A DNA stretch of 53,714 nucleotides. Source: an uncultured Bacteroidota bacterium (GTDB taxonomy: Bacteria > Bacteroidota > Bacteroidia > Flavobacteriales > Flavobacteriaceae). Below, in pieces: positions 16,713-25,622 of the stretch. Positions within the stretch are counted from its first letter, which is position 1. Every line of letters starts with the position of its first letter. The notes under the pieces are model-generated. The model worked only from the letters and a program-made list of their open reading frames with translations, was not told the DNA's origin and made no database searches. A program made the translations under genes and the position numbers. The stretch is from contig CABXKB010000010.1 of the NCBI GenBank assembly GCA_902512755.1, forward strand, positions 1 to 53,714, read 5' to 3'.

Positions 16713-17972
16713 TTATTTTACGGTAATAATATCTTTAAGTTCTGTAGTAAATCGACTGGAAAGGTGTTGTTGTTTCATTTTCCAAGTACGGTTTAAATCC
16801 TGATTAGCTAGTTTTATTCGATAAGGTCCAAAGCGCTTATGAATTTGGTCGAGACTCTTCATCAGAGCGACATGCTTCACATTATTATTTTCAAAAAGGC
16901 TCAACTGACGTTTTTCTGTAGGCGAGAGCCCCATAATCATAACCCCTGCTTTTTTATAAGCAATATTTTCTTTAAAAATTTTACGCAGTCCCAAGATAGC
17001 ATACCTGCTCAATGTAATACTAGAATTGGTTACATAGGGAAGTGTTAAGGCACAGCTATTTCTATAAAAAACTGCATCTTTTTCATTTGGGTCACTATGG
17101 ATAAAAACTAAAAGTGCTTGACAACTGCTTTGTTGCTTTCGCATTTTTTCAGCACAACTGCTAGCAAAAGTAGAAATGCGTTCCTCTAAGTCTGAAAAAG
17201 AAGTGAGGGCACCTTCAAAACTACGAGTGGTAGAAATACTTTTTTTGGGAGTTTGAACTTCTTCTAGTTGGATAGAAGGTGTACCTTGTAGGTCTTTTTT
17301 GAGTCGGAGTCCCAAGACACTCATTTGTTTTCGAACCCAGTTATTGGGAAGCAGGCAAAATTGCCAAGCATTTTTAACTCCTATAGCTTCAAGTTTCTGA
17401 AGATGTTTTCGTCCTATACCCCAAACATCGGATATAGCTGTCCATTTAAGCGCCTTAACACGCTTCTCTTCTGTGTCAATAAAATAAACACCTCCTGTTT
17501 TTGCAGTAAATTTTTTAGCGATTTTATTAGCAATTTTTGCTAAAGCTTTACTAGGGGCTACCCCCACCGAAACGGGAATTCCTGTCCATTTTTTAATCTG
17601 CTTTTGTATTTTTTCTCCTTCCTTCTCTAAGTCAAAAAGGTCAAATCCTTCGAATTGTAAAAATGCTTCATCAATACTATATATTTCGACATTTGGCGTG
17701 TATCTTTCCAAGATGGACATTACCCGACTACTCATGTCACCGTAAAGGGGATAGTTAGAAGAAAAAACTTTAATTTTTTGACGTTTAAACTGTTCTTGGT
17801 ATTTAAAAGCAGGTGCTCCCATAGGAATCCCTAACGCCTTTGATTCATTACTACGCGCAATAACACAACCATCATTATTTGAGAGAACAACTACAGGCTT
17901 TCCCTTCCACTGAGGCTGAAAAGTCCGTTCACAAGAAGCATAAAAATTATTACAATCTACAAGTGCAAACAT
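16713..17972 (-). CDS. umuC: UmuC-like Y-family DNA polymerase (Pol V catalytic subunit)
   Basis: A 419-residue Y-family polymerase. The start at 17972 gives the usual N terminus MFALVDCNNFYASCE with the metal ligand Asp6; an ATG at 18020 would add 16 unlike residues. Other marks are the fingers motif VVVLSNNDGCVIARS, the catalytic SIDEA (Asp101-Glu102), an HhH-like WGIGRKHLQKLEAIGV and a C-terminal UmuC domain with little-finger and DUF4113-like sequence (KAGVMIMGLSP, RFGPYRIKLA). With UmuD it makes error-prone translesion synthesis possible after DNA damage. It is the first gene of the two-gene operon and is separated from the divergent sucA by about 180 bases. Confidence 0.95.
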   Translation of the reverse strand: MFALVDCNNFYASCERTFQPQWKGKPVVVLSNNDGCVIARSNESKALGIPMGAPAFKYQEQFKRQKIKVFSSNYPLYGDMSSRVMSILERYTPNVEIYSIDEAFLQFEGFDLFDLEKEGEKIQKQIKKWTGIPVSVGVAPSKALAKIANKIAKKFTAKTGGVYFIDTEEKRVKALKWTAISDVWGIGRKHLQKLEAIGVKNAWQFCLLPNNWVRKQMSVLGLRLKKDLQGTPSIQLEEVQTPKKSISTTRSFEGALTSFSDLEERISTFASSCAEKMRKQQSSCQALLVFIHSDPNEKDAVFYRNSCALTLPYVTNSSITLSRYAILGLRKIFKENIAYKKAGVMIMGLSPTEKRQLSLFENNNVKHVALMKSLDQIHKRFGPYRIKLANQDLNRTWKMKQQHLSSRFTTELKDIITVK

Positions 17973-18156
17973 GGGGAAAAAGATATTAAAATGTTCGGTT
18001 TTAAAAAGTAGATTTTTCAAAAAAGTTGTTCATGATTTCATTTTCTTTTTTAAAAATAAATTCATTTAAAAAAGGCACTATTTTTATAGAAATGGTAAGG
18101 CGCTTAATACAAAAGTTGTAATTTTGAAATTAAGATTTTAGTACTGAGCTTGCTAC

Positions 18157-20955
18157 ATGGATAATTATTCATTTTTAAACACTGCCCATACGGCATATTT
18201 TGCTGAACTGTATGATCAATATTTACAGCATCCCGATAGTGTAGAGCCTAGCTGGAGGACGTTTTTTCAAGGCTTTGACTTCGGTTTAGAAAGTAATGGT
18301 GTTAGTAATTTGAAAGACACAGGTGAAAACGCCAGTGTGGAGGTCCCAGAACACTTGCAAAAAGAGTTTTGTGTTGTCAAGTTAATTGATGGCTATCGCT
18401 CTCGAGGACATTTATTCACAAAGACCAATCCAGTAAGAGAACGAAGGAAACATCACCCAACACTAGATATTGAAAACTTTGGACTCTCAAAAGAAGATTT
18501 ACCAACTGTATTTAGTGCAGGAGAAATAATGGATATTGGCCCTAGCAGTTTAGAAATTATTATTGGCCATTTACAAAGAATTTATTGTAATTCAATTGGT
18601 GTTGAATACATGTATATTCGAAACCCAGAAAAACTTGATTGGATTCAGCAGCGATTGAACATAAATGATAACCATCCAGACTTTTCGGTAGAACAGAAAA
18701 AGCACATTTTAAAAAAATTAAATCAGGCAGTAAGCTTCGAAAGCTTTTTACATACAAAATATGTGGGACAAAAAAGATTTTCATTAGAGGGTGGAGAATC
18801 ATTAATACCTGCAATTGACTCTCTGATTTTAGCAGCTGATGATATAGGTGTTGAAGAATTTGTTATGGGAATGGCACATAGAGGAAGGCTTAGTACTTTG
18901 GCTAATATTTTTGGAAAATCAACTAAAGATATTTTCAGTGAGTTTGATGGTAAAGATTATGATGAGGATGTATTTGATGGTGATGTAAAATACCATATGG
19001 GATGGACTTCAAAAATAGATCCGAATAAAGACGGAAAAAAAATCAACATAAGTCTTGCACCAAATCCTTCACATTTAGAAACTGTAGGGGCAGTTGTACA
19101 AGGAATTGCAAGGGCAAAACTTGAAAATAATTATTCAAGTGATACGTCAAAAGTCTTACCCATACTTGTTCATGGTGATGCTGCAATTGCAGGTCAGGGC
19201 TTAGCATATGAAATAGTTCAAATGGCTAAACTAAAAGGTTATGCTACAGGTGGAACTATTCACATAGTAGTAAATAACCAAGTAGGCTTTACAACAAATT
19301 ATTTAGATGCAAGAACAAGTACTTATTGCACAGATGTTGGTAAAGTAACCCTATCTCCTGTCATGCATGTTAATGCAGATGATGTTGAAGCTGTTGTGCA
19401 TGCTGTTCTTTTTGCTTTGAATTATAGAATGAAGTTTAAAAGTGATGTATTTATTGATCTTCTGGGCTACAGGAAGTATGGTCACAATGAAGGAGACGAA
19501 CCAAGATTTACTCAGCCAAAACTTTATAAAAACATTTCTAATCATCCCAATTGTAGAGATATTTATACATCTAAACTTATTGAAGAGGGTATAATTGACA
19601 AAAGTCATATAGCATTATTAGAAAAAGAATACAAGACTTTTTTAGAAAAAAACCTTGAAGATTCAAGAAAATTAAAAAAGACTTTCATTAATCCTTTCAT
19701 GTACGATGAATGGAAGAATATTGAACCATACATAGATAGAGTTGATGAGTTTGCGATGAAAAAGCAAGTAATTACAAAAGTGAGTAACAAATCTTTAGAA
19801 AAAGTTGCTTATGCTATTTCAACTATTCCCAAGGACAAAAAATTTTTAAGAAAAGCAGAAAAATTAATTTCCGAAAGAAAAAAAATGTTTTTTGATTTGA
19901 AAACTTTGGATTGGGCTATGGGTGAATTGCTTGCCTATGGGACTCTTTTGATGGAAGGACATAATATTAGACTGTCAGGTCAAGATGTTGAAAGAGGAAC
20001 ATTTTCTCATCGCCACGCAATTTTAATTGAAGAGGAGTTTGAAGAGGAAATTATATTGTTAAATAAAATTGATAAAGAGCAGGGCAAGTTCAGTGTTTAT
20101 AATTCTTTATTATCTGAATATGGAGTTTTAGGTTATGACTATGGCTATTCAATGGCTAGTCCAAATTCTTTAACCATTTGGGAAGCTCAATTTGGAGATT
20201 TTTCAAATGGAGCTCAAATAATCATCGATCAATATATTACATCAGCAGAAGATAAATGGAAATTACAGAATGGAATAGTTTTATTACTGCCCCATGGTTA
20301 TGAAGGGCAGGGAGCTGAACATTCTTCAGCTAGAGTTGAAAGGTATTTACAAATGTGCGCAAAAGACAATATGTTTGTTGTAAACTGCACTACTCCAGCA
20401 AATTTATTTCATGTATTAAGACGACAACTAAAAGCTAAATATAGAAAACCCCTTATCATCTTTTCTCCTAAAAGCTTACTTAGACATCCTGATGCGGTTT
20501 CAAAAATAAGTGATTTCACCAATTCAAGTTTTAAAACAATAATAGATGATTTTAATGTTGAAGTCAAAAACATCAAAACAGTAGTTTTTTGTTCTGGCAA
20601 ATTTTATTATGATCTTTTTAAAGAAAGAAAAACAAAGAAAAGAGAAAATAATGTTGCCTTAATTAGAATTGAACAATTATTTCCATTACCAGAAGAAGAA
20701 ATCAAAAATTTGATTTTAAAATATAAATTTTCAGATGATTTTGTTTGGGCTCAAGAGGAACCAAGAAATATGGGGGCTTGGAGTCATTTATTATTACATT
20801 TACCTGAAGCAAAAAAAATGAGGATAGCAAGTAGAAGAATGTATGGTTCACCAGCAGCAGGAAGCTCTACAAGATTTAATAAGCGTCACAAAGAAGTTCT
20901 AGACTATGTTTTTGATAGTGCGAAAGATAATTTTATTAGAAAAACAAAAAAATAA
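18157..20955 (+). CDS. sucA: 2-oxoglutarate dehydrogenase E1 component
   Basis: A 932-residue thiamine diphosphate-dependent E1 subunit of the 2-oxoglutarate dehydrogenase complex, converting 2-oxoglutarate in the TCA cycle and passing the succinyl group to SucB lipoyl. Visible signatures are the N-terminal SFLNTAHTAYFAELYDQY, FVMGMAHRGRL, LVHGDAAIAGQGLAYE, NNQVGFTTNY (ThDP/Mg binding), YRKYGHNEGDEPRFTQP and the C-terminal domain QEEPRNMGAW. The sequence is uninterrupted and of normal length. sucB follows after three bases. A TAATTTTG (18119-18126) resembles a Bacteroidota -7 element 31 bases before the ATG, but no matching -33 TTG is seen. Confidence 0.97.
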   Translation: MDNYSFLNTAHTAYFAELYDQYLQHPDSVEPSWRTFFQGFDFGLESNGVSNLKDTGENASVEVPEHLQKEFCVVKLIDGYRSRGHLFTKTNPVRERRKHHPTLDIENFGLSKEDLPTVFSAGEIMDIGPSSLEIIIGHLQRIYCNSIGVEYMYIRNPEKLDWIQQRLNINDNHPDFSVEQKKHILKKLNQAVSFESFLHTKYVGQKRFSLEGGESLIPAIDSLILAADDIGVEEFVMGMAHRGRLSTLANIFGKSTKDIFSEFDGKDYDEDVFDGDVKYHMGWTSKIDPNKDGKKINISLAPNPSHLETVGAVVQGIARAKLENNYSSDTSKVLPILVHGDAAIAGQGLAYEIVQMAKLKGYATGGTIHIVVNNQVGFTTNYLDARTSTYCTDVGKVTLSPVMHVNADDVEAVVHAVLFALNYRMKFKSDVFIDLLGYRKYGHNEGDEPRFTQPKLYKNISNHPNCRDIYTSKLIEEGIIDKSHIALLEKEYKTFLEKNLEDSRKLKKTFINPFMYDEWKNIEPYIDRVDEFAMKKQVITKVSNKSLEKVAYAISTIPKDKKFLRKAEKLISERKKMFFDLKTLDWAMGELLAYGTLLMEGHNIRLSGQDVERGTFSHRHAILIEEEFEEEIILLNKIDKEQGKFSVYNSLLSEYGVLGYDYGYSMASPNSLTIWEAQFGDFSNGAQIIIDQYITSAEDKWKLQNGIVLLLPHGYEGQGAEHSSARVERYLQMCAKDNMFVVNCTTPANLFHVLRRQLKAKYRKPLIIFSPKSLLRHPDAVSKISDFTNSSFKTIIDDFNVEVKNIKTVVFCSGKFYYDLFKERKTKKRENNVALIRIEQLFPLPEEEIKNLILKYKFSDDFVWAQEEPRNMGAWSHLLLHLPEAKKMRIASRRMYGSPAAGSSTRFNKRHKEVLDYVFDSAKDNFIRKTKK

Positions 20956-20958
20956 ATC

Positions 20959-22176
20959 ATGATTTTAGAAATGAAAGTTCCTTCCCCTGGAGAATCAATT
21001 ACAGAAGTTGAAATAGCCCAGTGGTTAGTTTCAGATGGGGATTATGTAGAAAAAGATCAAGCAATTGCTGAAGTAGATTCTGACAAGGCCACTCTTGAGC
21101 TTCCCGCAGAGGTTAGCGGGATAATTACTTTAAAAGCAGAAGAAGGTGAAGCTGTTATGGTAGGTGCTGTTGTTTGTTTAATCGATACTAAGGGTCAAGC
21201 CACTAATCCTTCTAAATCAAAAATTAAAATAGCTTCTCAAGTTGAGACGACATCTTCTGAACCTATATCTCAGTCCCCAGTAGAAAAATCGAGCTATGCT
21301 ACTCAAACTCCCTCTCCTGCTGCTAAAAAAATTATGAATGAAAAAGGGGTTTTACCCGATCAGATTAAAGGAACAGGAAGAGGAGGGCGAATAACCAAAG
21401 AAGACGCTTTAAATGCGGTCCCATCAATGGGTACAAAGCCAGATTGGGGAGAACGAAGTCAAAATCGATCTAAGCTTTCTATGCTGAGAAGAAGAGTTGC
21501 TGAAAGATTAGTAGACGCTAAAAATGAAACTGCAATGTTAACAACCTTTAATGAGGTTGACATGGCAGAAGTTTTTAAAGTACGTAATAAATTTAAGGAT
21601 GATTTTTTAAAAAAACACACTGTAAAACTTGGCTTTATGAGTTTTTTCACCAAGGCTGTAGTTAGGGCTTTAAAACTTTACCCCGATGTCAATTCAATGA
21701 TGGATGGTGATTATAAAATCTCTTATGACTATTGTGACATAAGCGTTGCAGTATCAGGTCCCAAAGGACTTATGGTGCCTGTGGTCCGTAATGCTGAATT
21801 ATTAAGTTTTTTTGGAATAGAACAGGAGATTGGTCGTTTAGCAATTAAAGCGCGTGATGGAAAAATCACTGTAGACGATATGACTGGAGGCACCTTTACT
21901 ATTTCTAATGGAGGAGTATTTGGATCAATGTTGTCAACGCCAATTATCAATCCACCTCAGTCAGGAATTTTAGGAATGCACAATATCATTCAAAGGCCTG
22001 TTGCTGTTAATGGCAAAGTAGAAATACGTCCAATGATGTACTTAGCACTTTCATATGACCATAGAATTATCGACGGTAAAGAGTCTGTAGGTTTTTTAGT
22101 TGCAATTAAAGAAGCTTTAGAAAATCCTATTGAACTTTTGATGGATAATGACTCTAAAAAGGCATTTGAATTATAA
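20959..22176 (+). CDS. sucB: Dihydrolipoyllysine succinyltransferase (2-oxoglutarate dehydrogenase E2)
   Basis: A 405-residue E2 subunit. It contains one lipoyl domain (about 1-80; lipoyl Lys43 in VDSDKATLE), a peripheral subunit-binding domain (about 113-150; [25 protein letters not shown]) and a catalytic domain (about 170-405) with the active-site His/Asp in [12 protein letters not shown]. It transfers the succinyl group to CoA. Single lipoyl domain and length are normal for SucB. It is translated directly behind sucA. The E3 subunit (Lpd) is not in the window. Its last codons overlap the end of the convergent protease gene by six bases. Confidence 0.97.
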   Translation: MILEMKVPSPGESITEVEIAQWLVSDGDYVEKDQAIAEVDSDKATLELPAEVSGIITLKAEEGEAVMVGAVVCLIDTKGQATNPSKSKIKIASQVETTSSEPISQSPVEKSSYATQTPSPAAKKIMNEKGVLPDQIKGTGRGGRITKEDALNAVPSMGTKPDWGERSQNRSKLSMLRRRVAERLVDAKNETAMLTTFNEVDMAEVFKVRNKFKDDFLKKHTVKLGFMSFFTKAVVRALKLYPDVNSMMDGDYKISYDYCDISVAVSGPKGLMVPVVRNAELLSFFGIEQEIGRLAIKARDGKITVDDMTGGTFTISNGGVFGSMLSTPIINPPQSGILGMHNIIQRPVAVNGKVEIRPMMYLALSYDHRIIDGKESVGFLVAIKEALENPIELLMDNDSKKAFEL

Positions 22177-22578
22177 AAATAATTTGCTTAAAGAATAATC
22201 AATTATAGCCTTATTCTTTTTTAAAAAATCAGCACCTATTATACCGTCAATTTTTACCGTGCCTTGAGAATTAAGTGTTGTATTAACATGATTTAGATCT
22301 AATAACACAAAAGCTTGTTCTCCTTTAAAGCTTCTGCCTAGTTGAATTTTGCATTCCAAGGTCATTACAGCTTGCATCTTTCCTTCACTGGCGCCTGCTG
22401 CATCAAAAGGATCTCCTTTTTCTTGTAATTCAAAATGTTCCTTAAGCTCGGAATGTATGCAACTATTTGATGCCCCAGTATCAATAAGCATCATTGCAGT
22501 TTTTCCATTAATCTTTGCTTTACATAAAAGATGCTTTGTGTTAGAAAAACTTAACCGAGTGAAACATCTAGAATTCAT
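22171..22578 (-). CDS. Retropepsin-like aspartic protease (clan AA), single domain
   Basis: A 135-residue protein with one retropepsin-like domain: [10 protein letters not shown] (catalytic Asp33 in DTG), a hydrophobic flap region and the C-terminal second signature [20 protein letters not shown] single DTG means it must dimerise to form an active site, as in retroviral proteases. No transmembrane or signal sequence is seen, so it is probably cytoplasmic. Small proteins of this type are widespread in Bacteroidota with unknown substrates. It is monocistronic, convergent with sucB (six-base overlap) and divergent from tatD. Confidence 0.8.
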   Translation of the reverse strand: MNSRCFTRLSFSNTKHLLCKAKINGKTAMMLIDTGASNSCIHSELKEHFELQEKGDPFDAAGASEGKMQAVMTLECKIQLGRSFKGEQAFVLLDLNHVNTTLNSQGTVKIDGIIGADFLKKNKAIIDYSLSKLFL

Positions 22579-22656
22579 ATGAGAATAAAAATAAGTCTTC
22601 CACTTGAATAAATTAATGGTTTTATCACTTTAACTAACTTTGTCATAAAATATTTT

Positions 22657-23433
22657 ATGCAATTAATTGACACCCACACTCATCTTTATGTTGAAGCTTT
22701 TGATGCCGATCAAAAAGAAGTTGTAGAGCGAGCTATTGCTGCAGGTGTATATCATTTCTTTATTCCAGCAATAGATAGTTCATATACAAAGCGCATGTAT
22801 GCATTAGAAAAACGTTATCCCAAGCAAGTTAGTTTAATGGCAGGTCTACATCCTTGTTATGTCAAAGATAATGTTGAAGAGGAATTAGACAAAGTTTTTA
22901 CCCAACTCAATGAACGTTCTTTTTGTGCCGTTGGAGAAATTGGAATTGATTTATATTGGGATAATACATTTTTAAAACAACAACAAAAAGCCTTCTCAAA
23001 GCAGATTGAATGGGCAAAGCATTATGGTTTACCAATTATTATTCATTGTAGAGAGGCATTTGATGAGGTTTTTGAAGTTCTAGATCAGCACCGATCACCT
23101 GAACTTTTTGGAATATTCCACTGTTTCACTGGCACACTAAAGCAAGCCAGACGTGCTATAGATTTAAATTTCAAGTTGGGAATAGGAGGAGTAATTACTT
23201 ATAAAAATGGTAAAATTGATAAATTTTTACATGATTTACCACTGGAATCTATTGTTTTAGAGACCGACGCACCATATTTATCACCAAACCCTCATAGAGG
23301 TAAAAGAAATGAAAGTGCATATTTACCTTTAATTTTAGATAAAATTGCTGAATGTTATCAGCTTCCGCATAAAGAAATCGCAGCAATTACCACCGGAAAT
23401 GTAATGCAAGTTTTTAAAACTGAAAAATTTTAA
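22657..23433 (+). CDS. tatD: TatD family metal-dependent hydrolase (DNase)
   Basis: A 258-residue TIM-barrel hydrolase. Metal ligands are visible as DTHTHL (His6, His8), the Glu in GEIGIDLYW, IIHCREA, HCFTG and LETDAPYLSP. Length and order match TatD/YcfH enzymes, which are 3'-5' exonucleases or D-aminoacyl-tRNA/nucleic-acid deacylase-like hydrolases; the exact substrate is not defined. A TAACTTTG at 22635-22642 matches the Bacteroidota -7 element, but its -33 partner is not at the expected spacing. The tRNA-Ser gene begins 60 bases after its stop. Confidence 0.93.
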   Translation: MQLIDTHTHLYVEAFDADQKEVVERAIAAGVYHFFIPAIDSSYTKRMYALEKRYPKQVSLMAGLHPCYVKDNVEEELDKVFTQLNERSFCAVGEIGIDLYWDNTFLKQQQKAFSKQIEWAKHYGLPIIIHCREAFDEVFEVLDQHRSPELFGIFHCFTGTLKQARRAIDLNFKLGIGGVITYKNGKIDKFLHDLPLESIVLETDAPYLSPNPHRGKRNESAYLPLILDKIAECYQLPHKEIAAITTGNVMQVFKTEKF

Positions 23434-23493
23434 AATTAAAAAGCAATTTTTAGAAAAAAAACATTTTTTTTCTTTATTTAGAATACAGATTAT

Positions 23494-23583
23494 AGAGAGG
23501 TGGCCGAGTGGTCGAAGGCGCACGCCTGGAAAGTGTGTATTCCAATTGCATTGGAATCGAGGGTTCGAATCCCTTCCTCTCTG
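23494..23583 (+). tRNA. tRNA-Ser (anticodon GGA)
   Basis: The cloverleaf folds completely: acceptor AGAGAGG/CCTCTCT, D-arm GCC/GGC, anticodon stem CACGC/GTGTG with loop CTGGAAA (anticodon GGA, reads UCC/UCU), a long class II variable arm (TTCCAAT/ATTGGAA) and T-arm GAGGG/CCCTT with loop TTCGAAT. The discriminator is G23583. The 3' CCA is not encoded. Confidence 0.97.
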
Positions 23584-23670
23584 CTAACTATTAATATCTA
23601 ACCACATTATAAATGTATGAATAGACTAATACCTACACATACCATTTGAAATTTATAGATATCCTAATTA

Positions 23671-24807
23671 TTATTCACCCTTTCTTAACTTATAAGTTTG
23701 GTATGAATTTATACCTGTTAAAAGGTTATTTGTATCAATAGATGAATTAATTGATTGTAATTGATTTTCTAACAGTTGGTTTGATTGTTCACTAACATAG
23801 GTTAAATCACTTAATTGATCTTGAATATCTCTTCCCATTTCCTCAATTGATAACATCAATTCTTTTAAACCATCTCCTATATTTGATAATTTTTTTGAAA
23901 CATCTCTTTCGTGTTTAGTATCAAAGATATTTAGATTGTCAAATTTCTCGTGAATTTCATAGAATGTAATCGTATCATCTTCTACTAATGATACTATCAT
24001 ATTTAATGAATTAAATAATACAAGGTTATAGGAATGAATATCATCTTTTAAGATCTGAACGTAATAGAAAAGAGTTTTCTCATCAGGGGTATTTTCAAGA
24101 GAATTAAAAATAGACTGAATATTTTCTTTTTTTATTTTTAGATAATTAGAAACCTTAATAAATTTCTGTACATATGTTCTATCTATTTCTTTAATACTAT
24201 TTTGATGTTTTTTAAGTAATAAATTAAAATCATTTCCCTCAATTACATCAACTTCTCCATTACCGTCATTGTCTAATTCATTAAGAATAGTTAATTGAGA
24301 TACTTTTAACTTTTCAATCCTAATTTTTTCCTTTTCTTCTTTCTCTTTTAAATGTCTCAAATTGACATTATTACTCACTTGAGATATTTCTTCAATCATC
24401 TCCAATTCTAATTTATTTGGTTTTTTCAGAAGAGGAAAAGTTTTACCAAATAATTTTAATGAATATGAATTATAATCAATTATAATTTGCTTGTCTAATT
24501 CATGATATTTAAGAGATTGATAATATTCTTTATTGAAGAAACCCAAATAATTTGAACCAACAAAAATTCCAATTTTAGAACAAAAAATAATTTTATCTCT
24601 AAAATCAGATTGTTCAGGTTTTTTAAATTTATTATTTGTCAGTAAGTATCGAAAAGTTTCTAATTTAAAAGGTTTAACTCCAATTCCCAGAACACTTATT
24701 TTGATATAATTGTTGTAAACATCAACGTTATTTAAAATTTGACTTTTATATTTTTCTTTGATTAAATTTAACTCATCAATAATTTCATTAGAAATTTTAT
24801 CCTCCAT
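23671..24807 (-). CDS. Uncharacterised protein with a single EF-hand-like loop and coiled-coil ends
   Basis: I do not recognise this 378-residue protein as a named family. It has no signal peptide or membrane segment, so it is probably cytoplasmic. The N-terminal third is globular (GVKPFKLETFRYLLTNN, GSNYLGFFNKEYY). A charged helix (LKEKEEKEKIRIEKL, about 155-170) leads into a perfect 12-residue EF-hand loop, DNDGNGEVDVIE (about 179-190), with Asp1, Asp3, Asn5, Gly6, Asp9 and Glu12 in place. The C-terminal half is helical and ends in a coiled coil (GDGLKELMLSIEEMGRDIQDQL, given here only as a position near 315-336). It starts 11 bases after the stop of the lipoprotein gene, in the same operon. 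Calcium-dependent assembly is conceivable but unproven. AT content looks like that of the neighbours. Confidence 0.75.
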   Translation of the reverse strand: MEDKISNEIIDELNLIKEKYKSQILNNVDVYNNYIKISVLGIGVKPFKLETFRYLLTNNKFKKPEQSDFRDKIIFCSKIGIFVGSNYLGFFNKEYYQSLKYHELDKQIIIDYNSYSLKLFGKTFPLLKKPNKLELEMIEEISQVSNNVNLRHLKEKEEKEKIRIEKLKVSQLTILNELDNDGNGEVDVIEGNDFNLLLKKHQNSIKEIDRTYVQKFIKVSNYLKIKKENIQSIFNSLENTPDEKTLFYYVQILKDDIHSYNLVLFNSLNMIVSLVEDDTITFYEIHEKFDNLNIFDTKHERDVSKKLSNIGDGLKELMLSIEEMGRDIQDQLSDLTYVSEQSNQLLENQLQSINSSIDTNNLLTGINSYQTYKLRKGE

Positions 24808-24818
24808 AATATCATCTA

Positions 24819-25421
24819 TTAATTTTCATGTATTACTATCTTGATAGAATCTAATATATGAATTTTCGAATCAAAACTTGTATCTGAATAAACCGTCATC
24901 GTATCACCAATCATCTCTTCAAATAGTGGTATTATCTTCTTTGAATACAATACATCATCTTTTAAACTATGGTATACCCTTGTTTCTTGAACAACAGGAT
25001 ATATTTCACCTTTAAAGTAATCTATCGTTACTATCGTATCTCTAATTGGTATGATTCCATTGTAACTATATAATGATTGAAATGGATTATATAAGGGTAA
25101 AGAGAAAACAATATTATCTACAGTGTAATTCCACTTACTACTAAAATATGAGAATACGTTGTATACGTTATTGTAAACGTATTTATCCTTCATTAAACTA
25201 CTTTCTATGTTTAGATCAAAACGTGGAGGAAAGGTTCCTCCAAAAGTTCTATAGATGTGATGGTACCCATTTTCATCAGGATTTTCTTCAGTATATAACC
25301 TAACTATACAGTCTCCAGTTATACAATATGATTCTATAGAGTTAGTTTCTTCAACCTCATCAGTTGGTGTTTCACATTGAATTAGTAATACAACAAGAAA
25401 AAAACATAATAGAACCCTCAT
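24819..25421 (-). CDS. Uncharacterised lipoprotein
   Basis: About 200 residues. The start at 25421 gives a typical lipoprotein signal, MRVLLCFFLVVLLIQC, with Cys16 followed by an acidic Glu-Thr-rich linker (ETPTDEVEETNS). The longer open frame from 25580 adds 53 residues without signal character and is rejected. The mature part contains YCITGDCIVRL with two Cys that could pair, and a beta-rich, Tyr-rich remainder. No known domain is recognised. It is upstream of, and 11 bases from, the EF-hand protein, so the two products may work together at the cell envelope and inside the cell, but there is no direct evidence. The 200 bases upstream hold no promoter of the Bacteroidota consensus that I can see. 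Confidence 0.75.
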   Translation of the reverse strand: MRVLLCFFLVVLLIQCETPTDEVEETNSIESYCITGDCIVRLYTEENPDENGYHHIYRTFGGTFPPRFDLNIESSLMKDKYVYNNVYNVFSYFSSKWNYTVDNIVFSLPLYNPFQSLYSYNGIIPIRDTIVTIDYFKGEIYPVVQETRVYHSLKDDVLYSKKIIPLFEEMIGDTMTVYSDTSFDSKIHILDSIKIVIHEN

Positions 25422-25622
25422 AATAATAAAGATACAAATACCGTACTTATACCATAAATTTCTAAAATTTAATATATGAGGGTAAATCAACTCGTATAAG
25501 TTTTCTTTTATTTCGACTAGTTCTACCTGAAGTAAAAGTTTTATAATTGTAAGTAAGTAAAATTTGGAGGTGGTTATCATTTAAACTTAGGGTTTGTGCT
25601 AATATAAAAAACAAAAGAATAT

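Noticed and set aside
23494-23583. tRNA-Ser as an attachment site of a mobile element
   Set aside because: No integrase gene and no visible second copy of the tRNA 3' end in the window; kept only as a weak hypothesis in the findings.
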